Positions 52,741 through 62,247 of a DNA stretch of 64,000 bases are shown one piece after another (position 1 is the stretch's first letter; the number at the start of each line of letters is the position of its first letter). The DNA comes from Paraburkholderia piptadeniae. GTDB lineage: Bacteria; Pseudomonadota; Gammaproteobacteria; Burkholderiales; Burkholderiaceae. The position numbers and the translations under genes were made by a program. Where the stretch lies: assembly GCF_900007165.1 (NCBI RefSeq), contig NZ_CYGY02000070.1, positions 35,957 through 99,956 on the forward strand. Reading direction: 5' to 3'. A model generated the notes under the pieces. It searched no databases, had not been told where the DNA came from, and saw only the letters and a program-made list of their open reading frames with translations.

Positions 52741-53020
52741 GCGGTCTTTTTATCTGTAGGTTTACCTGTATGTATACGTAGTAGAAGTTAACAAGGCCGC
52801 CGCATTTCTGTGGACAAGCCGGGTTTACCGAAACGAATCAGCGTCTTGCCGAACGCATAACCGGATGTGTTTGATGTGCGCGCCGGATAGGCTTCAGCGG
52901 ATAACTTTTCGCGCAATTTGGGTAGCGTTCGAGTTACCCCGTTTACGTCCACATCGATTCCACATGAGTTTCGCGTGCAATTCTCCCGGTTATCCACAGA
53001 CCGCCGCGGATAACTTTTCG
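52741..53020 (-). other. Right DnaA-box/DnaA-trio module (putative half of oriC)
   Basis: Reading towards lower coordinates: AAGTTATCC-N7-TCTGTGGATAACC (complement of 52988-53016, with the perfect box at 52990-52998), TTGTCCACA (complement of 52809-52817), GC-rich spacer, TTAACAAG at 52788-52795, and the trio TAGTAGAAG at 52779-52787, then AT-rich 52748-52778 with GTATAC. The 15-mer GCGGATAACTTTTCG occurs twice (52897-52911 and 53006-53020). Box, spacer, trio and AT-rich order matches bacterial origin-unwinding elements. Confidence 0.7.
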
Positions 53021-53034
53021 ACGGGAATGAAAGA

Positions 53035-55002
53035 TCAGCGCGCGGTCCCCTGGCGCAGCGCGCGCAACAGAAAGCGCGCGGGGTCGAGGGCTTCCGCGAG
53101 CTCGCGCTCGACCGGCCAGGGCTCGCCCTCGATCTGCGACGCGATCAGTTCGGCGCCGAGCGACGCCCATATCAGTCCGCGCGAGCCGAACGCAAATGCG
53201 CCATAGAGTCCCGGTGTACGCGGCAGATCGAGTGGCCATGCGCCGCGCAGTTTGTCGGCGTCGTCGATAGCGGCCGATTCGTCGGCGAACATGCCGATCA
53301 TCGGCAAGCGATCGCTCGCCACACAGCGAAAGCCGACGCGCCCGTCCAGCGACGCCTGCCGGGCGGTATCGATCGCTTCGCCCATCTCGGGCAGCAGGCG
53401 CGCGATGCGCTCGATGTTTTCGATGTGCGCGTCGGCGCGCAAGGCAGTGTCGGGATCGTCGATGTCGTAGCTCGCGCCCGTCAGCGTGACGCCGTTGGGT
53501 AGCGGCACCGCGTATCCCTCGCCGATCACCGGTACGCGCAGCGCTTTCTCCGCGCTCCCGGGCAGCAGCGTCAATTGGCCGCGCACGCTGCGCGTCGGCG
53601 CATGCCGCAAGCCGGCGACACGCGCCGCTTCGTGCGCATTGGCAAAGATGACGACTGGTGCGCTGGCGATCGCGGCGCCGTCGGCACCGAGCACGATCCA
53701 CTGGTTGCCCATGCGTTCGATGCGCGCCACTTCGACATTGAAGCGCCGCTCGAGTAACGCTTGCGACGCGTCGCACTGCGCCGCGCACAGCGACGCAGGC
53801 GAGATCCAGCCGCCATGCGGAAAGAACCAGCCGCCTCGCGCAACGCGCATGTTGGCGATTCGCTGCGCATCGTCGGAGGAAACGGGTGTCACGTAGTCCT
53901 GTGGATAGGCGAACGCGGCAAACGCGCGAGCCATCGCCAACGCTTCGTCTTCATCGGCGGCGATTTGCAGAAGTCCTTCAGGACCACGCATAGGACGATG
54001 ACCGCGCCGCTCGAGCGACGACCAATGTCGCAGTGCATAGAGGAAACCGGCGCGTGTGATGCGCGAACCGACGCTATCGTCGCGGGACATCATCGGATGA
54101 AACACGCCGGCGGGATTGCCCGATGCATCGCGGGCGATTCCCGGATGCCGTTCGAGCGACGTCACGCGCCAGCCGCGCGCAGTCAGACGCTCGATCGCGG
54201 CGCAACCCGCGAGTCCCGTGCCGATGACGATCGCATGCCGTTCATCGGCTGCAAGCGGCAGCGGCGGCTCGTGACGCCGTACGCGATAGCGCGGCGCAAA
54301 GCGTCCGACGAGCATCGCCCGCTTCCATCCGAAACCGTCGACCTTGCGATACTCGAAGCCGGCCTGTTGCAGCCCGCGCTTCACGTCGCCCGCGCTCGTA
54401 TAAGTGGCGAAGGTTGCCTGATCGCCGGCGAGGCGCGCGAGCGACTTGAAGATCGCGGGCGTCCATAGCTCGGGATTCCTGACGGGCGAAAAGCCATCCA
54501 GATAGAACGCATCGGCGCGCAGCCAGAGCGAGTGCAGCGTCTGCGCGGCATCGCCGAAGACGAGCGTGAGCGTCACGCAACCGTCTTCGAATTCGAGCCG
54601 ATGGACGCCGGGCACGAGTGTCGGCCACGCATCGGCGAGCTGCCGGGCGAGCGGTGCAATCGATGTATCAGCAACGGCTGGCGCGCTTGCCGCGATCAGA
54701 TCGGCTGACGAGAACGGATGCTTTTCCGTCGAGACGAAGTGCAGCCGCTCGCAGCGATCGGGGTCCGCGCGCCATGCGGCCCACGTCGCGAGAAAGTTGA
54801 TGCCGATGCCGAAGCCCGTCTCCAGCACGGTAAAGAGCCGCCGCTTTTGCCAGCGCTCAGGCAGATCGTTGCCCTTGAGAAAGACATATTCCGCCTGCTC
54901 AAGCGCGCCGACCGCGCTGTGATAGATGTCTTCGTAGCGCGGGGAATACGGCGTGCCGTTGTCGCGAAAGGCAAGAACGGCGGGGACGAGCGGCTCGGTC
55001 AT
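53035..55002 (-). CDS. mnmC: tRNA mnm5s2U biosynthesis bifunctional protein MnmC
   Basis: 655 aa with two catalytic halves. The N-terminal methyltransferase (about 1-245) has ETGFGIGINFLATWAAW and YLDGFSPVRNPELW. The C-terminal FAD oxidase has IVIGTGLAGCAAIERLTARGW and FGSRGLIWASLGAELIASQI. Together they complete the wobble uridine modification begun by MnmEG. The start is ATG 55002. The stop is 15 bp from the right origin module. Confidence 0.95.
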   Translation of the reverse strand: MTEPLVPAVLAFRDNGTPYSPRYEDIYHSAVGALEQAEYVFLKGNDLPERWQKRRLFTVLETGFGIGINFLATWAAWRADPDRCERLHFVSTEKHPFSSADLIAASAPAVADTSIAPLARQLADAWPTLVPGVHRLEFEDGCVTLTLVFGDAAQTLHSLWLRADAFYLDGFSPVRNPELWTPAIFKSLARLAGDQATFATYTSAGDVKRGLQQAGFEYRKVDGFGWKRAMLVGRFAPRYRVRRHEPPLPLAADERHAIVIGTGLAGCAAIERLTARGWRVTSLERHPGIARDASGNPAGVFHPMMSRDDSVGSRITRAGFLYALRHWSSLERRGHRPMRGPEGLLQIAADEDEALAMARAFAAFAYPQDYVTPVSSDDAQRIANMRVARGGWFFPHGGWISPASLCAAQCDASQALLERRFNVEVARIERMGNQWIVLGADGAAIASAPVVIFANAHEAARVAGLRHAPTRSVRGQLTLLPGSAEKALRVPVIGEGYAVPLPNGVTLTGASYDIDDPDTALRADAHIENIERIARLLPEMGEAIDTARQASLDGRVGFRCVASDRLPMIGMFADESAAIDDADKLRGAWPLDLPRTPGLYGAFAFGSRGLIWASLGAELIASQIEGEPWPVERELAEALDPARFLLRALRQGTAR

Positions 55003-55492
55003 GCGCGATGAAATGCAGTGCGGAAGAATGTATTCGCGAGGTATCCGGGAGAAGTCCGGGTGTCGGCGAACGTGCTCATGAACGCTGATCGCGACGCAGG
55101 AAGCCGAGGCCAACACCCGTTAAAGCCCGTCCAGACGCCGCCTGGAGGCCGTTCCAAGCCGGCCGAACGTTGGCAAAAACCAACGCTGACGGGGCTTTGA
55201 GCGCTGCCAATAGCGTCTATTCGAGGCGCTCGAAGTCAAAAAAGCTGCTTTCCATGCTGTATAAGGCATTGCAGCGTGTAATTCTTCGAAACCCTTATCC
55301 AGATTGGGTTTGCGCTGCGCTATCATAGCAAGCGCCGCGAGGGAAGCGGCAGCACGGTGCTCTGCGCGGTGCCTGGCGTGCCGCGGGAGTGCGGGGTATT
55401 CCCGAGCCGTCGCTGCTCGACGGCGCGGCGCGCGCACGTATAATCGGCGCGTTCGCGCTGTTCGTGTCAACCTAAACCAGAAAGGAACCTTA
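55003..55492. other. mnmC-hupB intergenic region
   Basis: No ORF that I can support. A perfect TATAAT lies near the hupB end. The central part (55300-55440) is GC-rich. Confidence 0.4.
55439..55444 (+). promoter_or_regulatory. Probable -10 box of the hupB promoter
   Basis: TATAAT, a perfect -10, 48 bp before the hupB start. The -35 region (CTCGAC, 17-bp spacing) is poor, so an activator or an UP element may be needed. Confidence 0.5.
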
Positions 55493-55771
55493 ATGAACAA
55501 ACAGGAACTGATCGACGCCGTCGCAGGTCAGACGGGCGCCAGCAAGGCTCAAACCGGCGAAACGCTGGACACGCTGCTTGAAGTCATCAAGAAGGCTGTG
55601 GCGAAGGGTGATGCAGTCCAGTTGATCGGCTTCGGCAGCTTCGGTTCGGGCAAGCGCGCAGCACGTACGGGCCGCAACCCGAAGACGGGCGAAACCATCA
55701 AGATTCCGGCCGCGAAGACCGTCAAGTTCACGGCTGGCAAGGCGTTCAAGGACGCAGTCAACAAGCGCTAA
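55493..55771 (+). CDS. hupB: HU-beta DNA-binding protein
   Basis: 92 aa. MNKQELIDAVAGQTGASKAQ, LIGFGSFGSGKRAARTGRNPKTGETIKIPA and FTAGKAFKDAVNKR match bacterial HU. It bends and compacts DNA and assists DnaA at origins in E. coli; its location 2.5 kb from the origin-like region is notable. Ribosome-binding site AGAAAGGAACC. Followed by a strong terminator. Confidence 0.97.
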   Translation: MNKQELIDAVAGQTGASKAQTGETLDTLLEVIKKAVAKGDAVQLIGFGSFGSGKRAARTGRNPKTGETIKIPAAKTVKFTAGKAFKDAVNKR

Positions 55772-55795
55772 GCATCAGCGCCTGATTTGTTGACA

Positions 55796-55819
55796 CCCGC
55801 CATTGGCGGGTTTTTTTTC
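55796..55819 (+). terminator. Terminator of hupB
   Basis: CCCGCC, loop ATT, GGCGGG, then eight T residues, 25 bp after the hupB stop. Confidence 0.93.
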
Positions 55820-55857
55820 GTCTTCGCTTCGCGATGACGGGCGTCAGTCGATCATGC

Positions 55858-57132
55858 TCAATGATGGTGGTGATGACCGTCGTCATCGTGATGGTGATGA
55901 TGCGCATGATCGTGGTCATGATCATGTTCGTCGTCGTCGAGATCCCAGGCGGGGAACGGGTCCGGCAGTCGTCGCCAGCCTTCCGCGCCCAATGCGTATT
56001 CGGCGTCCGTCAACAGGCACGCATCGAACTTTGCGCGCCACTTCGCCGGTTCGATATCGACGCCGATCAGCACCAGCTCCTGGCGACGGTCGCCGATCGT
56101 GAAGTCGTCGGCGTCGCCATACCAGTCGGCCGCGATCTCTTCCAGCAGTTCGTCGTCCCCTTCGGGCCATTCGCTGCGATCCTGCGCGGCCCACCATGTT
56201 CCCGCGGGCACGGGACGGCATGCGCCGCCCGCCTGCGACAGCGAACCGCCGATGTCGTCGCGCGTCGCGAGCCAGAAGAAGCCCTTGCCGCGCAGCACGC
56301 CCGTCCATTCCTCGTGAAGCAGCGCCCATAGACGCCCCGGATGAAACGGCCGCCGCGCGCGATAGACGACGTGCCCGACGCCTTTGCCGTCGCCCGCTTC
56401 CTGATGACTGAGCGGATCGTGAAGCAACGCGAGCCAGCCCGCTGCATTCGACGTTGCGTCGTAATCGAAGCGCCCCGTATCGACCACTTCGTCGATGGGT
56501 GCGTTGCCGTAGCTGCTGGCGATCTGCGCCGCGCGCGGATTGAGCGCGGCGAGGATCGCTTGCAGATGCGCGAGATCGTCGGCGGAAACGAGGTCTGCCT
56601 TGTTGATCACGAGCACGTCGCAGAACTCGATCTGTTCGATCAGCACCTCGACGATCGTTCGATCATCGTGTTCATGGACGGCGATGCCGCGCTCGGACAG
56701 CGCATCCGTCGATGCATAGTCGCGCAGAAAATTCGCTGCATCGACAACCGTCACGGCAGTATCGACACGCAAGCGCGCGGCCAGCGATTCGTCCTCGATG
56801 ATCGACTCGACGAGATCCATCGGTTCGTCGATACCCGATGCTTCGATCACGACGGCATCGAAGCGATCAGTCGCCGACGCGAGTTCCAGCATCTGTTCGA
56901 GCAGATCTTCTCCGGCTTGCACGCAGACACAGCCGTTCGGCAGTTCGATGCGCGATGCCGTGGAAGACACGGGCGCCGCGTTGTCGATATCGACACGAAC
57001 GTCAGCAAGATCGGCGACGATCGCCGCGACGCGCGGGCCGCCGCGATTCGAGAGAATCTGATCGACGAGCGCGGTCTTGCCGGCGCCCAGAAAACCGGAG
57101 ATCACGGTGATGGGCAAAAGCGGCTGATTCAT
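55858..57132 (-). CDS. COG0523/CobW-type GTPase (putative metal chaperone) with His/Asp-rich tail
   Basis: 424 aa. The G1 box GFLGAGKTALVDQIL is at the N-terminus, and the metal-binding motif position reads PNGCVCVQ. Most members have GCxCC, so the second Cys of the pair is Val here. NKADLVSADDL is the G4 region. The C-terminal domain holds WLATRDDIGGSLSQAGG and ends in a tail of about 33 residues with many His and Asp (HDHDHDHAHHHHHDDDGHHHHH in pieces). The group delivers zinc or related metals during starvation. The GTPase core suggests activity despite the changed motif. Confidence 0.9.
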   Translation of the reverse strand: MNQPLLPITVISGFLGAGKTALVDQILSNRGGPRVAAIVADLADVRVDIDNAAPVSSTASRIELPNGCVCVQAGEDLLEQMLELASATDRFDAVVIEASGIDEPMDLVESIIEDESLAARLRVDTAVTVVDAANFLRDYASTDALSERGIAVHEHDDRTIVEVLIEQIEFCDVLVINKADLVSADDLAHLQAILAALNPRAAQIASSYGNAPIDEVVDTGRFDYDATSNAAGWLALLHDPLSHQEAGDGKGVGHVVYRARRPFHPGRLWALLHEEWTGVLRGKGFFWLATRDDIGGSLSQAGGACRPVPAGTWWAAQDRSEWPEGDDELLEEIAADWYGDADDFTIGDRRQELVLIGVDIEPAKWRAKFDACLLTDAEYALGAEGWRRLPDPFPAWDLDDDEHDHDHDHAHHHHHDDDGHHHHH

Positions 57133-57244
57133 TGTGGTGCGAAAAACTTGAAGGTGAAAGACGCATGCGCCGGTCGAGCGTCAGACAGCGGACGTCGGAC
57201 TCAAACGGAAGCTAGCCGGCAGCAGCACGAAGCCGCATTGTGCA

Positions 57245-57748
57245 TCAATTGGCGCGGGACCGATGCGTGTCGTTGTCCGCGGTGACGGATGTGCGTGCCC
57301 GGCTATTTTCGGGGGGCATCAGGTTCCACTTGCGAAGTATCGCAACGATTTGCCTCGCGTACTCGTCGCGCAGCGATGGCGTTTCGGAATGGTAAGCACC
57401 GACGGCCGCCCATGTATTGCCGTACTTGTTCATCTTCTGCCGCAGATGCCACGCGGCGATGTACACGTTCTTGCACGGCTCCATCAGCGTGCCCTGCGAG
57501 ATGCCGTACTGCGCAAGCGTGGGCAGATGCACGGAGTTGATCTGCATGACGCCGTAGTCGGTCGAGCCGTTGGCGTTCTTGTGCACGGCGGCGGGACGGT
57601 TATGCGATTCCTGCCAGGCGATGGCCCGCAGGATCAGCGGATTGACCTTCTGATAATTAGCGGCCTCGTCGAAGCAGTCCGCGCGCGCAGACCCTGCGCC
57701 CAGCAGCGCGGCGAGTCCAACGGCGACGGTGAGTGAGGACGGCTTCAT
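57245..57748 (-). CDS. Lytic transglycosylase, SLT fold
   Basis: 167 aa with a signal peptide ending GSARA before DCFDEAA. The catalytic Glu is in AIAWQESHNRPAAVH, followed by STDYGVMQINSVHLPTL, the usual SLT lysozyme-like pattern. Small proteins of this type open peptidoglycan for secretion or conjugation machines; the type II secretion cluster begins 500 bp away, but on the other strand. Confidence 0.9.
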   Translation of the reverse strand: MKPSSLTVAVGLAALLGAGSARADCFDEAANYQKVNPLILRAIAWQESHNRPAAVHKNANGSTDYGVMQINSVHLPTLAQYGISQGTLMEPCKNVYIAAWHLRQKMNKYGNTWAAVGAYHSETPSLRDEYARQIVAILRKWNLMPPENSRARTSVTADNDTHRSRAN

Positions 57749-58266
57749 CGGTCAAGATGGCGAATTATGTCGGTGTGCGAACGGAAAAAACGGTAAAGAC
57801 GACTCGAGACCCTTATCCGGCGGGCCTGCATTCGGGAAAACCCGCTAAGCATGTTATGCTCGAATGACTGAATCCGCCCGTATCATACCGGCTGGATATG
57901 TCGCGTTAAAGTTGGCCAACCGACATAAGGCAGTAAATTGCGGCCAAAGGGAAACCGTGTGTAACAACGCGCGGTGCGAGTCACAAACTTTCAAGAACGT
58001 AACGAAGCACGCAATCGGACGATAGTCTGATCTGAATCGTTAGAGGAATCTCACGCGCCTTTCGGTTTTTGTGACATTTCCGACACGAAAAGCTGTTACT
58101 GTTCATTGTTTTCGGTTACAGGGAAGCAAGGCGTACCTGGCATTCACTGCTGTGGGAGCGTCGTGTCAGACCGAGGACGACACTGTGTCGGCCGGTCGTC
58201 CACTGTGCATGATCGTCGGCGGATCACACCGTCGACTTCGAAATCCTATCCATGAGAAGAAATCGT
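57749..58266. other. Intergenic region before gspD
   Basis: About 500 bp between divergent genes with no ORF I can support. It is AT-rich in parts and presumably holds the promoters of gspD and of the transglycosylase gene. I could not pick a convincing one. Confidence 0.4.
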
Positions 58267-60705
58267 ATGGCATTGCGTCGCGTGGCGACAGCGCTGCTGG
58301 TCGCTGGCATGATCACCGCGCACACTGCACACGCACAGGTGACGCTCAATTTCGTCAACGCGGACATCGATCAGGTGGCCAAGGCGATTGGCGCGGCAAC
58401 GGGCAAGACGATCATCGTCGACCCGCGCGTGAAGGGGCAGCTGAATCTCGTCTCTGAGAATCCCGTCCCTGAAGATCAGGCGTTGAAGACTTTGCAATCC
58501 GCGCTGCGGATGCAGGGCTTTTCGCTGGTGCAGGATCACGGCGTGCTGAAGGTGGTGCCCGAAGCGGACGCGAAGCTGCAGGGCGTGCCGACCTACGTCG
58601 GCAATGCGCCCGCGGCGCGCGGCGATCAGGTCGTCACGCAGGTCTTCCAGCTGAAGAACGAATCGGCGAACAACCTGCTGCCCGTGCTGCGTCCGCTCAT
58701 CTCGCCGAACAACACGGTCGCCGCGTATCCGTCGAACAACACGATCGTTGTCACCGACTACGCGGATAACGTGCGCCGCATCGCGCAGATCATCGCGGGC
58801 GTCGATACGGCGGCGGGCCAGCAAGTACAGGTCGTGCCGCTGAAAAACGGGAACGCGATCGACGTCGCGACGCAGATGTCGAAGATGCTCGACCCCGGCT
58901 CGATCGGCAATACGGATGCGACGCTCAAGGTCTCCGTGCAGGCCGACCCACGCACGAATTCGCTGCTGCTGCGCGCATCGAACGCAGCGCGCCTCGCGGC
59001 GGCGAAGTCGCTCGCGAAGCAGCTCGATGCGGCGACGGGGCAGCCTGGCAACATCCACGTCGTGCAGTTGCGCAACGCGGACGCCGTGCGTCTCGGGAAG
59101 ACGCTGCGCGGCATGCTCGGCAAGGGCGGCGGCGAAACGTCGTCGTCGGGCGGCGGCAATGCCGCGAACACGTTCAACCAGGGCAACACGAGCTCGTCGA
59201 CGGGCACCTCGGGCCAGCCCCCGCTGCCGGGCGGCTCGCTCGGCGGCTCGTCGTCATCGTCGATGGGCGGCAATCCGCTCGGCGGCGGCGGCGCCTATGG
59301 CGGCCAGGGCAACAAGGACGCCGCGTTCCTCGGCGAAAAGGAAGGCGGCGGCGGTGGCGGCGGCGAGGAGAACCAGCCCGGCGGCATGATCCAGGCCGAT
59401 GCGGCGACGAACTCGCTGATCATCACCGCGTCCGACCCCGTCTACCGCAACCTGCGCAGCGTGATCGACCAACTCGATTCGCGCCGCGCGCAGGTCTACA
59501 TCGAGGCGCTGATCGTCGAGCTGTCGGCGACGTCGAGCGCAAATCTCGGCATCCAGTGGCAGGGCGCGCTGCTGTCGAACGGCGGCAACAACGGCCTGTA
59601 CGGCAGTTCGAACTTCAATTCGAACGGCAGCCAGGGCATCGTGAACCTGACCGCGCAGGGCGCGATCATTGCGAACAATCCGGCTGCGGCGCTCGCGACA
59701 ACGGGCACGAACCTGCTGAACAATGGCCTGAACGTGGGCCTGCTGCACCGCTTCGGCAATGTGTTCGGTCTGGGCGGCCTGCTGCAGGCGCTGTCGCAAT
59801 CGAGTGACGCGAACATCCTGTCGACGCCTAATCTGATCACGCTCGACAACGAAGAAGCGAAGATCGTCGTCGGCTCGAACGTGCCTGTCGTGACGGGTTC
59901 GTACGCGACGCCGACCGCGAACGCCGCGACGTCCGTGACCGCGTTCAATACGTTCGATCGTCAGGACGTCGGTATCGTGCTGCACGTGAAGCCGCAGATC
60001 ACCGACGGCGGCATCATCAAGCTGCAAATCTATTCGGAAGACTCATCCGTCGATCCGACTTCGACGAACAATCCGGGCGGCGTGACGATCATCAAGCGCT
60101 CGGTGCAGTCGACGGTGCTGTCCGACGATGGCGAGATCATCGTGCTGGGCGGCCTGATGCAGGACAACTACTCGAACGGCAACAGCAAGGTGCCGCTGCT
60201 CGGCGACATCCCGTGGCTGGGCCAGCTGTTCCGCTCGGAAAACAAGACGCGCACGAAGACCAACGTGATGGTGTTCCTGCGCCCGGTGATCGTGCGCGAT
60301 CAGGCGACCAGTTCGTCGATTGCGCTGAGCCGTTATGACTATCTGCGCGCGCAGCAAGGCGACTATCAGACGGACAATAACCTGATCCGCGACAAGAACA
60401 TACCGATGCTGCCACCCGCGCCGCCGGGACCGAACGAAGGCGGCGTGCCCGCGCAAAATCTGCTCGACTACAACAACATGACGCGCCGGCCGCAGGCGCC
60501 AAATGGTGCGAGCGATGTGAACGGTCCGAATGGCGCGAAAGGGACAAACGGTACGAACGGCGTGAACGGCACCAACGGCGCGAATGGTGTAAACAGCATG
60601 AACGGCACGAACACCGCGAACGGTGCCAATGGCACGAGCGGAACGCCGGGCACGCCAGGTGCTGCAACCCAGGGCACGATTGCCTCACCCGGAGCAAGAC
60701 CGTGA
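58267..60705 (+). CDS. gspD: Type II secretion outer-membrane secretin GspD
   Basis: 812 aa from ATG 58267; an ATG at 58252 is an alternative but the 58267 start has GAGAAGAA upstream and leads directly into a signal peptide cut at THAHA before QVTLNF. N-domains N0-N3 follow, with a Gly/Ser-rich loop in N3 (about 290-390). The secretin core has VPVVTGSYATP and DVGIVLHVKPQITDGGIIKLQIYSEDSSV. The last about 80 residues form a repeated N-G-x tail (NGANGTSGTPGTPG in pieces) resembling collagen-type triplets. Confidence 0.94.
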   Translation: MALRRVATALLVAGMITAHTAHAQVTLNFVNADIDQVAKAIGAATGKTIIVDPRVKGQLNLVSENPVPEDQALKTLQSALRMQGFSLVQDHGVLKVVPEADAKLQGVPTYVGNAPAARGDQVVTQVFQLKNESANNLLPVLRPLISPNNTVAAYPSNNTIVVTDYADNVRRIAQIIAGVDTAAGQQVQVVPLKNGNAIDVATQMSKMLDPGSIGNTDATLKVSVQADPRTNSLLLRASNAARLAAAKSLAKQLDAATGQPGNIHVVQLRNADAVRLGKTLRGMLGKGGGETSSSGGGNAANTFNQGNTSSSTGTSGQPPLPGGSLGGSSSSSMGGNPLGGGGAYGGQGNKDAAFLGEKEGGGGGGGEENQPGGMIQADAATNSLIITASDPVYRNLRSVIDQLDSRRAQVYIEALIVELSATSSANLGIQWQGALLSNGGNNGLYGSSNFNSNGSQGIVNLTAQGAIIANNPAAALATTGTNLLNNGLNVGLLHRFGNVFGLGGLLQALSQSSDANILSTPNLITLDNEEAKIVVGSNVPVVTGSYATPTANAATSVTAFNTFDRQDVGIVLHVKPQITDGGIIKLQIYSEDSSVDPTSTNNPGGVTIIKRSVQSTVLSDDGEIIVLGGLMQDNYSNGNSKVPLLGDIPWLGQLFRSENKTRTKTNVMVFLRPVIVRDQATSSSIALSRYDYLRAQQGDYQTDNNLIRDKNIPMLPPAPPGPNEGGVPAQNLLDYNNMTRRPQAPNGASDVNGPNGAKGTNGTNGVNGTNGANGVNSMNGTNTANGANGTSGTPGTPGAATQGTIASPGARP

Positions 60706-62243
60706 GCACGACGCCGCTTTCCGGGCCGCACGCCGCCGCTACGACGGAAGGCGTACGCGACGCACCGGAAACAACCGCTCAACCAGCGCGCGAAGCGCCC
60801 TCTCCGCTCGCCGCGCGGCTCGTACCGTACGGCTTCGCGAAGAGCGGCCAGATTCTCGTCGCGCATCAGCACGCCGATACGATCGAAGTGTGGATCAGCG
60901 AGCGCACGAGTCAGGCCGCGCTAGCCGAAGTCGCGCGCAATTTCGGCGCGGTATCGGTCGTGCGCACGAACGCGGACGAACTCGCGCAGGCGATCAACCA
61001 GGCGTATGCGCGCCAGGACGGCAGCGCGGCGCAGGTGGTCGGCGAAGTGGAAGGCGAAGTCGATCTGTCGCGTCTAATGCAGGACATTCCCGAAGTGGAA
61101 GACCTGCTGGAATCCGAAGACGACGCGCCGATCATCCGTATGATCAACGCGCTGCTCACGCAGGCCGCGCGCGAGCAGGCATCGGATATTCACATCGAGC
61201 CGTTCGAAAATGCATCGGTGGTGCGTTTTCGCGTCGACGGCACGCTGCGTGATGTCGTGCGTCCGAAGAAGGCGCTGCACGGCGCGCTGATTTCGCGGAT
61301 CAAGATCATGGCGCAGCTCGATATCGCCGAGAAGCGTCTGCCTCAGGATGGCCGCATCACGCTGCGCGTCGGCGGACGGCCTGTCGACGTGCGCGTCTCG
61401 ACGCTGCCGACGGGCCACGGCGAACGCGCGGTGCTGCGTCTGCTGGAAAAAGACGCACAGCGTCTGAATCTCGAAGCGCTCGGCATGGCGCCCGATACGC
61501 TCGCGCAGTTCGACAAGCTGATTTCGCGTCCGCACGGCATCGTGCTCGTCACGGGCCCGACGGGTTCGGGCAAGACGACGACGCTCTACGCGTCGATGTC
61601 GCGGCTCGAAACGGCGACGACGAACATCATGACCGTCGAAGATCCGATCGAATACGACCTGTCCGGCATCGGGCAGACGCAGGTGAACGAGCGCATCGGC
61701 ATGACATTCGCCCGCGCGCTGCGTTCGATTCTGCGTCAGGACCCGGACATCATCATGATCGGCGAGATCCGCGACCTCGAAACGGCGCAGATCGCGGTGC
61801 AGGCCTCGCTGACGGGCCACCTCGTACTCGCGACGCTGCACACGAACGATGCCGCGTCGGCCGTGACGCGTCTGACGGATATGGGCGTCGAGCCCTATCT
61901 GCTCGCGTCGTCGCTGCTGGGCGTGCTCGCGCAGCGTCTCGTGCGGCGTCTGTGTCCCGTGTGCAAGGAAGAGCGCGAAGAAGAAGGCGGGCGCAAGGTG
62001 TGGCACCCGGTCGGCTGCGACAAGTGCGGGCATTCGGGGTACGCGGGGCGTCGCGGCGTGTATGAACTCCTCAACGTCGACGAGTCCATCCGCACGCTGG
62101 TTCACCGCAATGCCGCCGACGCCGAAATTGCCGAAGCGGGTCACAAGCAGGGCATGCGCACGTTGCGCGAGGACGGCGAGCGCTGGCTCGCATCGGGCAT
62201 GACGTCGCTCGAAGAAGTGATACGCGTGACGGGCGGAGCCTGA
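60702..62243 (+). CDS. gspE: Type II secretion ATPase GspE
   Basis: 513 aa. GTG start at 60702 overlaps the gspD stop (GTGA). Walker A GPTGSGKTTTLYASM, Walker B PDIIMIGEIRDLETA, and a zinc-binding CPVCKEE then CDKCGHSGY four-Cys motif near residue 430 are in the expected places. It powers pseudopilus assembly at the inner membrane. Adjacent to gspF with a 4-bp gap. Confidence 0.96.
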   Translation: MSTTPLSGPHAAATTEGVRDAPETTAQPAREAPSPLAARLVPYGFAKSGQILVAHQHADTIEVWISERTSQAALAEVARNFGAVSVVRTNADELAQAINQAYARQDGSAAQVVGEVEGEVDLSRLMQDIPEVEDLLESEDDAPIIRMINALLTQAAREQASDIHIEPFENASVVRFRVDGTLRDVVRPKKALHGALISRIKIMAQLDIAEKRLPQDGRITLRVGGRPVDVRVSTLPTGHGERAVLRLLEKDAQRLNLEALGMAPDTLAQFDKLISRPHGIVLVTGPTGSGKTTTLYASMSRLETATTNIMTVEDPIEYDLSGIGQTQVNERIGMTFARALRSILRQDPDIIMIGEIRDLETAQIAVQASLTGHLVLATLHTNDAASAVTRLTDMGVEPYLLASSLLGVLAQRLVRRLCPVCKEEREEEGGRKVWHPVGCDKCGHSGYAGRRGVYELLNVDESIRTLVHRNAADAEIAEAGHKQGMRTLREDGERWLASGMTSLEEVIRVTGGA

Positions 62244-62247
62244 GCCC

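Noticed and set aside
52543..52791. An 82-codon plus-strand frame in the right origin region
   Set aside because: No start signal or homologous pattern; it crosses the AT-rich trio region.
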